DNA of 64,000 bases from Mycteria americana (taxonomy: Eukaryota > Chordata > Aves > Ciconiiformes > Ciconiidae). Positions 1 through 7,666 of the stretch are shown here, one piece after another. The stretch spans positions 18,436,001-18,500,000 of the forward strand of contig NC_134373.1 in assembly GCF_035582795.1 (NCBI RefSeq), written 5' to 3'. Position numbers and translations under genes: made by a program. Every line of letters begins with the position of its first letter. Position 1 is the stretch's first letter. A model generated the notes under the pieces. That model saw only the letters and a list, made by a program, of their open reading frames with translations, had not been told where the DNA came from and searched no databases.

Positions 1-322
1 CACCTGGGGGATGCCTCAAAAGGACTATCTTTAAGGATTACAAAGCTAAACTAGTTGAGCAGCAATTCTGCCCCCTTATGTGCTTTTTTGACATTGTTGG
101 TGGCTTACTTAATGCCTCAGGTAAACCAAGTAAGATAAAGAGATCTCAATGGGAACAAGCAGCTTTACCTACACAGGAATTTACAGCTGGGGGCAAGGAG
201 GGTGGGGACACGGTGCATATTAAACTCTTTTTATCCAGTTACTCCCTGGACTGTCCATCAGAGGAGTGGAAATACTGCCAGTATTTTTTCTCTCACCATC
301 TTCTTTTTTAATCTTCTTCCAG
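1..322 (+). other. PDE11A: PDE11A last intron (3' part)
   Basis: This stretch precedes the terminal PDE11A exon. It ends in a pyrimidine-rich tract from about 286 and a consensus CAG acceptor at 320-322. A 77-codon open frame at 78-311 has no recognisable content and is judged to be chance. The preceding catalytic-domain exons are not in the window. That this is intron is inferred from the acceptor and from the homology starting exactly after it. Confidence 0.75.
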
Positions 323-484
323 TGTCTAGTGAAGCTGAATGTGAAACTGAAGCCTATGCTGGACTCCGTGGCAGTAAATAGAGGTAAATGGGAGGAGTTG
401 CACCAAAAAAGACTTCCTTCTCAGGCAGCATCCTCATCCTCCTTTTCCTCTAGCTTTCCCATGTCTCTCAAAGACATAAATTAA
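323..484 (+). CDS. PDE11A: PDE11A terminal coding exon (C-terminal 53 residues)
   Basis: This is the last coding exon of phosphodiesterase 11A, a cytosolic enzyme with GAF domains that hydrolyses cAMP and cGMP. After the acceptor at 320-322 the frame reads LVKLNVKLKPMLDSVA, then a WEELHQKR block, then a serine-rich tail (residues about 36-45 of the exon) ending in DIN and TAA at 482-484. I recognise the first two blocks as the conserved end of vertebrate PDE11A; the Ser-rich tail is the variable part in this family. The exon is 162 nt, in phase 0 with 53 codons plus stop. The first codon is Cys where I recall Ala in human. The catalytic HD and metal-binding residues are encoded upstream, outside the window. 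The same-strand neighbour TTC30 and opposite-strand AGPS match the mammalian synteny, which supports the call. The nominal ATG at 266 lies in the intron and is not a start. Confidence 0.9.
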   Translation, partial: CLVKLNVKLKPMLDSVAVNRGKWEELHQKRLPSQAASSSSFSSSFPMSLKDIN

Positions 485-825
485 GCCTGCAAATGTCAGT
501 GTCGCTTTACGGTAAGAGCTGTCTGAAAGGCTTTCGTGAGCTTAGGCCTGCCATTTTTTTAAGAAATGCTTTCACAGACATGCTTAATTGATTGCATATT
601 ATCTTGATGGCAGCATAGTTTGCTTTTACTGGGAGGCTTAGTGGGACTGAAAGGAAGGCCTGCGGTGAGATTGCGCTGGTATCTGGAGTGACACGGAAGA
701 CTTAGCACAAGAAGCATTCATTCAGCTCCACTACATTTCAACTGCTGCTGTAAAAATCTGTAAAGCTGACAACAGACTGAAATATAAGAACTTACAGCTT
801 AATAAAATTAGTAATACAGAGCAGA
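485..825 (+). other. PDE11A: PDE11A 3' UTR (proximal form, end inferred)
   Basis: This follows the PDE11A stop codon directly. It is AT-rich, without long frames, and leads to a canonical AATAAA at 801-806. The true 3' end is not shown by the sequence. A second tandem signal lies at 1328-1339, so a longer UTR is equally possible. Confidence 0.5.
801..806 (+). terminator. PDE11A: Candidate polyadenylation signal, PDE11A
   Basis: A canonical AATAAA lies 317 nt after the PDE11A stop. It is the first such hexamer downstream on the + strand that I noticed. Use of the site is inferred. Confidence 0.45.
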
Positions 826-1327
826 ACCGGGATGCAAGCTGGTCAATTCATATGCAAGGAGCTGCAGGAAAACAGAATAGTATGTAATTACATTGTTGTT
901 TTGCATCTCTTCACTACATGTTATGAATCAATTATGCCTGCTTTTGTGATGTTCCTCTCTCACTCTTCCCTCCTCTTTTATGCCTGAATGTTCTGAAAAG
1001 CCTGCTTTGTATTCTAAAGAAGTATTTTTTTACAACAAAGCTTCTTAGTGATTGATCAGGGCCTTTAGAATTGCCTACCTTTGCTACATTTAAAAACAAA
1101 CTTTATTATCTTTAAAACCACCAACCTGTCCCTGCTTCCCTGAGAAATTCATATTAACAATGCAGTAAATTTCTCAGCAAGGGGAAGTTTGCATAAAGGC
1201 AAAATATTGCATGTTAGTTTTAGAGGTTTGGTTTTTTTCTTTTTAAAAAATGCTCTTTTAACACATTTATTTTTTCTAAATTACAGTGTCCCCTAAGGAA
1301 AAGAGTAATAGGCTTTAATGAAAGTAG

Positions 1328-1339
1328 AATAAAAATAAA
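1328..1339 (+). terminator. PDE11A: Tandem candidate polyadenylation signals (distal, PDE11A)
   Basis: Two abutting AATAAA hexamers (1328-1333 and 1334-1339) lie about 850 nt after the PDE11A stop. They could end a longer PDE11A transcript. AT-rich non-coding DNA often contains such hexamers by chance. Confidence 0.3.
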
Positions 1340-1883
1340 AAAGGAAATCTGTTGCCTTGTGCTTCAGGTTTATATTACATTGAAAAGTGGACCACAGATA
1401 AGCCTTTCTAGTGTAATTTCCAGTTGAAATTAATATTTTGAAATGGTGGAGAGGAAAAATATTATCATACTGGACTGACTACCTCTTACTTCTCTTGCAG
1501 TTCTTTCAGTACAATTTGAGATGCTGTTATTACAGCTAGCACAGCACTAGTCAAGGCTCACATGTAGCCATCCGTGGTAGAGGTGTTAATAACAATCTAA
1601 TCAAACATGATAGGTCACAAAACCAATCGTGTCTGGTTCTGTGATGACACTAGTATTACCTGAAAGTTGGTCTCTTTCCATTAGCGCAAAGATCACTAGT
1701 GTAGCAAAACTGTGATCTATGATTTGAGGGTGCTTTCTCTGCTGCATGACTGGACACAAGAGTCGTCATGTTGCAGTGCTTACGAGTTCCCATTCATAGG
1801 GAAAAAAAGCCTTCATACTCCATGAAAAATGGGATTCTAAATATAGCATTGTCTGGCAGCAGAAAATACAGCTGAATTTTCTG

Positions 1884-1966
1884 TTTTACACCTGTGCCAA
1901 ACTCCATTTACTTCAGTGGAATTACCTTGAACTGGCACCAACTTCATGGAAATCAGAACCTGGCCC
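1884..1966. repeat. Degraded short interspersed repeat, copy 1
   Basis: The block reads TTTACACCTGTGCC, then a TCAGTGGAATTAC core, then a right edge of AATCAGAACCTGGCCCA. The same ordered motifs recur at 26071-26164, 36196-36267 and 19229-19312. I recognise the pattern as a common old sauropsid repeat but cannot give its database name. Divergence is high, so the edges are approximate. Confidence 0.45.
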
Positions 1967-3875
1967 AGCTGACCAGATGCTAAAAAGAGCTTTCCTCCTT
2001 TCTAAGGAAAGTGAGTCGTTAGCACCTTTGAAAAGCTGACTACATCTGTCTGACAATCAAACAGAAACAGCAAATCTGCTGATTGGCTTCTTTAAAAAAA
2101 ACACAACAAAACAAAACCCCTCTGTGCTACTAGTCATGGGTATAGAATAGCTGGAAATTTCAGTACTGTTGCAAGCCAATCTGTTAGTACGCCAACTGAA
2201 CCACATCACTTTCTCTAGCAGAAAGAAGCAGGGAAGGAGCAGAAATGCAGACTGCACAACACTGAATACTTGCACCAAATGGAAATGTTTCTGCTATTAT
2301 TTTACCACTTCTTTCTTCCCTGAATAAAGACAGACGCAGGATAGTAAGCAGCAAGCCATACAAAACTTGTAACACGTACTTTTATGGGAGAACCAGATAC
2401 TAGGAACTGACATAGTACTGCTGGCAGGTACGCACAGCTTTCCTGAATTTTGATATTGCCTATTGCTAAGTATAACATAATTTATAGTGCATACCCTACA
2501 GCTCCCCCCAAGGTTGAGTCTCCCCTCATTTCCTCTCCTTTTTATTGGCTTCAGTGCGCTGTTGCCCATGGCAACACCCACCGGCAGGGATGGGGATTCA
2601 GCACCACCGCAACCTGACATACAGCTGAAGCTCTAACAATGTCAACCATCAATCAAGTGACTGTTTGTAATTGCCTCCATCTATTTCTCCTGTCTTTCGG
2701 TATCTTTGCTATTGTGGGTCAAAATTCAGAAACTGCTGACTAATGTTATGGTTCTGTTCCTCCATCACAAGGAAGAAAATGAGAGAGCACGGCTAGATCT
2801 TTATCAAATCGTTCTCAGGCAAAACGAAGCAACCCTACTGAAACCAGGGGGGCACAGCAGTGCATCTCAGAACAGCATTTGGTCTCTGAAAGTGGTATAG
2901 CTCAATCTTAAAAAATAAATTAAAGTCTTGTAATATTTTTTTTTAACACTCAGCTTAGGAACCCGCAAAAGATTTGCATTTTCGAGAGAAAAAGAAGAGT
3001 CTTTGTGGAAGCACACAGTACGGTAAATAAACATATTCCTAGTTTGTCATATTTTAAGATGGTGGAAAACATTTTTAGCTAGTGCTTACAAACTTGATAG
3101 ACAGAAATTGTATCTGCTTTTCATTATTTCTGAGAGGGAAACATTTTCCCAGTACCTCAGTCAGTTTTGCCAAACTCTTCCAAGATGCGCACAGGAGAGA
3201 TGACTGTGTAGGTTATTAAATCGGAATTCTCCATGTTTTCCTTGTTTCCCTGCCCACTGCACAAGCAGAGCTCAAAACCCATTGAAATCAGCTTAGTTCT
3301 GTGATTGCGTATACAACACAGGTCACAAGAGGCGAGGACAAATTAGAGGGCATGTGGAGAAGAGGACAGAGACCCCACCATTACCCAGGACAGTGGCAGT
3401 AAAGCGCTGCTTGGCCTTTCTGTGAAGATGCCCTGATGCACGCTAGTCTGTCTCAGCAATAGGAGAGTCCTTGACTTGTTTGCCCCGGCTGTTAGTAGAA
3501 ACGTCACCTTGAACGCGGGCTCTAGCATTTACAATGCCAGTGCTAAAATGTGGTGAGCACATGGACCATCCATAGGGTCACAGGGGCTTCATTCTCCCCT
3601 CAAGGTGCTTCGCACTGGTTCAACTGCAATGCCTTTTTTCTAGGTGTCCTCCCGACTAGTGCTAACGGCAGCGTGAATTCAGTCAGATTTCCCGTCTCAT
3701 GGGTTACAGGCCATGAGGTCTCGAGCCAGCCAACGGCCCTCACTTTATCTGCAGAAAATGCTCAAGAGAAGATCTGGGCCTTCATCCCCATCCTCAAAGA
3801 CAGTTCAGGCCACACAGTAATTCCACTCAGGATTCCCACCTGTGAGACCCCTTACCAAAATCAACCTTTCCTCAC

Positions 3876-3895
3876 AAAAAAAAAAAAAAAAAAAA
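3876..3895. repeat. A(20) homopolymer
   Basis: Twenty consecutive A residues. No retrogene body or polyadenylation hexamer was recognised upstream, so I call it a simple repeat, not a retroposon tail. Confidence 0.85.
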
Positions 3896-6469
3896 GCAGA
3901 ACTGCTCTAGCATTGTGTAGGGCAATCAGTGTTCAACTCCTACTTGATTTGGAGCAGGCTTTCGAACAGCGGGTGCACCTTCCCCACCAGCCTAGGGGGA
4001 GTCACAAGGGTGGGCTTGTCTCCTGCCCTCCTGCCAAAGCCCTTTACATGGGCCCAGCAGGGAGACTGTGGGCTGTACCCCACAGGACACCCGTGGAGTA
4101 CAGCCCCAATTTCTGCTTCATGCCTGGGAGATGCACAGAGCAGACGGGCTTTGGCGGAAGAGCTCAGGAGGGCTCGTATGTGCATCCTCCCGGATTACAG
4201 CACTCCCCCCTGCAACAGGACCCTGTGGCCCCACCAGAAAACCAAACACTGTTCAAGGCAAGGAGCACCTGGGGTAGAGGCTCTCCTGCAACTCAGACAG
4301 AAGAAGGGTTTCCCCACCTCCTGAGAACGAGACGTCCCAGAGGTGTCTTTTGCCATAGTTTGAGTAGTCAAATCAGACAATTCCCCTTAAAAGTGCCTCA
4401 TCATTTTGCCTTTCTCCCAGCCTGGGACCTACAAGCAAAACAGAACAGCTTCAACAGAAAATAATCGAGATGTAGACATCTGCTTCTGTCAGGACACAGT
4501 TTTGCTCCTGCTCCAAAGCAGAATCACACTTACAAGGTTAGGCAGCAGGAGCTCACATAAGTTTAAACTGTCTGCCTCATGTGGCAATTAGACATTGAAC
4601 TCCCCATGCAGCTCTGTCACAGCCAGCCCCTACTGTCTGCAGGGCCAGGGATCTTGCTGAGGAGGTCATTAATATGTTTTGTGCCCTGCAGAAAATAGCC
4701 GTAGAGTAGACGAATATGTTGCATTTTACCTCAGGTATTCCTTCAGATGGTGTCCTTGGTACAGCAGCTGCACTTTTCCGGACTGGTGACCTTGCTAATT
4801 GCTCCTCCTTAGAGTGCACTGCAATCTCATAATGTGCCTGTAGTTATCAACAAAGCCAATGCTAGTACTCACAAACTATTTTTGAAAACTGCAACCAGCA
4901 GTGCCTAATGTCATTTGTAATATTTAGACTAATTAATCCTAGTGGGAAAATAGGAGTGTTTCAGTCTACAGGCCAAAAATTTATTTTCCCTTCATAAAAT
5001 TAAAACAATTTTAGTTACTGATAGATCTTTTATGCATTGAGTGAAATTTTGGAACAGGTTTATGATGTCAAGGTTATGTAAAAACATATTAACAGACATT
5101 TCCAATGCTTAGAGTGTTCTGGGCAAGAAAACATAGCGCAAGAAGTTTTTGTATTGGCTTTGTCAAAGAAATGGAAGATTTTTAAGAGTAAGATCACGTG
5201 AATGGTTTCTAACATAACAATGAAGTGGGAGGTATAAATCAGCTGAAATGAGAGACTCCAGAGATTTCCATCACTTGAATGTGCCACTATTGGAATACAT
5301 ACTGTATATTGCTTGTTACCTTTTCTTTCTTGGATTACTTTGTATTTAATTACGAATTTATAAGCATGTTGGCCACTGCACTTTACAGTTGTGTGGGGAA
5401 TACCATTATAAGCTTTGAACCTTTGCCTATGGGAAACAATTGACACATGCACAGAAATACTGTGTGTTTTCTAATGCAAGTGAATCCTACATACTTTCAA
5501 AATGTGTAACTTAGACTTCTGCATCCTTTTCCTTTTTGCATTTTAAGACCATTAACCTCATTGTTTTGCTTTAGTAGATCAAACAATGCTGATTCAGCTT
5601 TTTAAAGCATGTTTTTGAAATTAACAACTTGGTTTTATTGGTCTCTCTAAAAAAAAGTAATAAATCATTTTAATGGTTTTCTGTGATTTTTTTAATTATT
5701 ATTATTTTTCTTTGAAAATACCTTGTCGGGATGAATCAGAGCTGTATCCACTGATTAGTGAATCACACAAATAGAAGAGCATGAAAACACATGCGACTGA
5801 GCAGCCCAGATACGATTTTTGAAACATGACCTTGCAGCTGTCGTTCCTGGAAGCAAACCTAACTGTGCTGGATACACTTGGCATTAGTCTGGAATGACCA
5901 GAAACCAAATCTGGCTAGTGACTTTAACAAACAGAGCTATTTACATGTACAGAAATTACACAGATTATAGAGCCTGTGATACTGGACCCATCATTGTTCA
6001 GTAGAAATACTGCGGGGAGAAAAAAATATCCCTCCACAGAAAATTACGTTGTTGAAATACTTACAGAAAAGTGGGATATAATTTATTCTACTTTCTTAAA
6101 GCTGCAGAAAAGCTGGCAGATTGTGCAAAAGTACAAACATCCTTCCTTCCATCAGCCATGACAAACTTTGGATCTTGACAGGCTGTAAAGGCGATGTTTC
6201 ATGTTCAAAAAGCCCCCGAGACCAGTAAAATACTGGCCTGTGTTCCAAGACTGCGTGTTTACCTTAGGGCCTGCTTTTACACTACCACTTAGTGCTTAAG
6301 AGAACTTAAAGTCTATTACACAAGTTTTAGAAATAAAGGACTTGAAAAAATCAGTGAACTCATTTTACTTTTACTTTTTATTCTTTCCACCTGCCTAAGT
6401 TATTGAAATGGGGCAACCATTCAGGTCTAGGCAGTGTTTTTAGGAGGAGCAGCCTGTTTGAGCTGATCT

Positions 6470-7063
6470 GGAATCATAGAATGGTTTGGGTTGGAAGGGA
6501 CCTTAAAGATCATCTAGTTCTAACCCCCCTGCCATGGGCAGGGACACCTTCCACTAGACCAGGTTGCTCAAAGCTCCATCCAACCTGGCCTTGAACCCTA
6601 CCAGGGATGGGGCATCCACAGCTTTTCTGGGCAACCTGTTCCAGTGCCTCACCACCCTCATAGTGAAGAATTTCTTCCTTACATCTAATCTAAATCTACC
6701 CTCTTTCAGTTTAAAGCCATTACCCCTTGTCCTATCCCTACATGCCCTTGCAAAAAGTCCCTCTCCAGCTTTCTTATAGGCCCCTTCAGGTACTGGAAGG
6801 CTGCTGTAAGGCCTCTCCGGAGCCTTCTCTTCTCCAGGCTGAACAACCCCAACTCTCTCAGCCTGTCTTCATAGGAGAGGTGCTCCAGCCCTCTGACCAT
6901 CTTCGTGGCCCTCCTCTGGACTCGCTCCAACAGCTCCATGTCCTTCTCATGTTGGGGGCCCCAGAGCTGAACACAGTACTCCAGGTGGGGTCTCATGAGA
7001 GCAGAGTAGAGAGGCAGAGTCACCTCCCTCGACCTGCTGGCCACGCTTCTTTTGATGCAGCCC
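6470..7063 (-). mobile_element. CR1 LINE, 5'-truncated, antisense to TTC30
   Basis: This is the 3' part of a chicken repeat 1 non-LTR retrotransposon whose sense strand is minus. On the minus strand it encodes the end of ORF2, starting near 7044 with [20 protein letters not shown] and continuing with the block [13 protein letters not shown], both typical of CR1 reverse transcriptase C-termini. Near 6780 the frame shifts away from the CR1 reading, so no full ORF2 end remains. The 3' terminus at 6470-6485 has the avian CR1 end (CATTCTATGATTCC on the minus strand). Homology stops at about 7063 after GATGCAGCCC, giving a copy of roughly 594 bp. It lacks the endonuclease and most of the reverse transcriptase and cannot move by itself. 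It lies about 550 bp upstream of the TTC30 ATG and abuts the CpG island. Low decay suggests a fairly young avian copy. Confidence 0.95.
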
Positions 7064-7108
7064 TAGTGAATCGTCACTACTCGGGAGATAAAAGCACGGA
7101 AGGGAACA

Positions 7109-7120
7109 GAAAATGGCGGG
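7109..7120 (+). promoter_or_regulatory. YY1-like site
   Basis: The sequence GAAAATGGCGGG resembles the YY1 consensus AAnATGGCGGC. It lies at the left edge of the CpG island, about 490 bp before the TTC30 ATG. This is a motif match only. Confidence 0.35.
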
Positions 7121-7394
7121 CAAACACAGAGGATGCGGTTCCCTTCTCGGGCACCAGCTCCCCTTTGCACCACGGCGGCTAGAGAAACCGGGACGCACCG
7201 GCCGCCGCCATCCCCCACCTCCGGCACCCGCGCTCGGCTCTTCAGCGCCCGCCTGGGCCGCAGCAAACCGCCGGAGAAGCGGGAGGTCAGGAGGGCGGAG
7301 GGGAAGCAAGAATGCTCAGCACTGAGGCCGGTACCCCCGGCCCTCGCAGGGAGGCGGCGGGGCCGCCCGCGCACCGACGCCTCAGCCCCGGGGC

Positions 7395-7414
7395 ACTACA
7401 GCTCCCGGCGTGCC
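7395..7414 (+). promoter_or_regulatory. ZNF143/SBS-type promoter element
   Basis: ACTACAGCTCCCGGCGTGCC matches the ZNF143 (STAF) binding motif ACTACAnnTCCCAGnnTGC in nearly every constrained position. Such elements are typical of CpG-island promoters, usually close to the start site. It lies 198-217 nt upstream of the ATG at 7612. The match is seen directly; occupancy is inferred. Confidence 0.7.
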
Positions 7415-7543
7415 CCGCGGCCAGCCGGCTGTCGCACCGCCTACTGCGTGGCCGCGCGCGCCCCAGCCGCTTCCGCTTCCAGGGGAGCGGCCGCCGTGGA
7501 GTAAAGTAACGTACGGGGGAGTACTTCCGCTCCGGCGGCAGGC

Positions 7544-7557
7544 GTTGCCATGGCAGC
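7544..7557 (+). promoter_or_regulatory. RFX X-box, copy 1
   Basis: GTTGCCATGGCAGC is a near-perfect palindromic X-box (RFX consensus GTTGCCATGGCAAC). RFX factors drive many ciliary and intraflagellar-transport genes, which fits the TTC30 product. It lies 55 nt upstream of the CDS and contains an upstream ATG at 7550. Confidence 0.7.
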
Positions 7558-7666
7558 GAGGGGCCCGGCTTCCGCTTCCCCTCCGGCGGGGCAGTTGCCG
7601 TGGCAGCGGCGATGGAGGCCGCGCCGGTGCCCGACGGGCAGTACACGGCCGTCGTCTACGGGCTGA
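7550..7666 (+). other. Overlapping upstream ORF (38 codons) at TTC30
   Basis: The ATG at 7550 has G at -3 and G at +4, a strong Kozak context. It opens a frame that is +1 relative to TTC30, runs through the main ATG at 7612 and stops with TGA at 7664-7666. If the transcript starts upstream of 7550 this frame would reduce initiation at the TTC30 ATG. If transcription starts between the X-boxes it would be absent. Translation is not shown by the sequence. Confidence 0.4.
7594..7607 (+). promoter_or_regulatory. RFX X-box, copy 2
   Basis: GTTGCCGTGGCAGC differs from copy 1 only by A to G in the central dinucleotide and ends 4 nt before the TTC30 ATG. The two copies lie 50 nt apart inside a local imperfect duplication (about 7524-7560 and 7569-7611). 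So close to the start codon, it may also be transcribed as 5' UTR. Confidence 0.55.

Larger units (their letters stand above)
1340..6469. other. Intergenic, PDE11A to CR1; no gene seen
   Basis: No coding exon with recognisable homology was found. The stretch holds a degraded short repeat (1884-1966), a 20-nt A tract (3876-3895) and a moderately GC-rich patch around 3.9-4.35 kb. That patch contains overlapping open frames on both strands, which I regard as chance. A distal PDE11A 3' UTR may extend into its left part. Confidence 0.6.

Noticed and set aside
78-311. 77-codon frame just before the PDE11A exon
   Set aside because: It lies in the last PDE11A intron, ends before the acceptor, and has no resemblance to PDE11A catalytic-domain sequence.
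3876-3895. A(20) as the tail of a processed pseudogene
   Set aside because: The 300 bp upstream contain no recognisable gene sequence and no polyadenylation hexamer just before the tract.
3550-4464. 304-codon open frame (GTG start) on the + strand
   Set aside because: It has no recognisable domain, includes a Lys run encoded by the A(20) tract, overlaps other long frames on both strands, and has no ATG start in a good context. Most likely a chance frame in a GC-richer patch.
6727-7182. 151-codon + strand open frame over the CR1
   Set aside because: It is the antisense of CR1 ORF2 running into the CpG island, not a gene.
7600-7611. Upstream in-frame start of TTC30 at GTG 7600
   Set aside because: The codon is GTG, not ATG. 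The ATG at 7612 has a strong Kozak context and gives the family's usual length.
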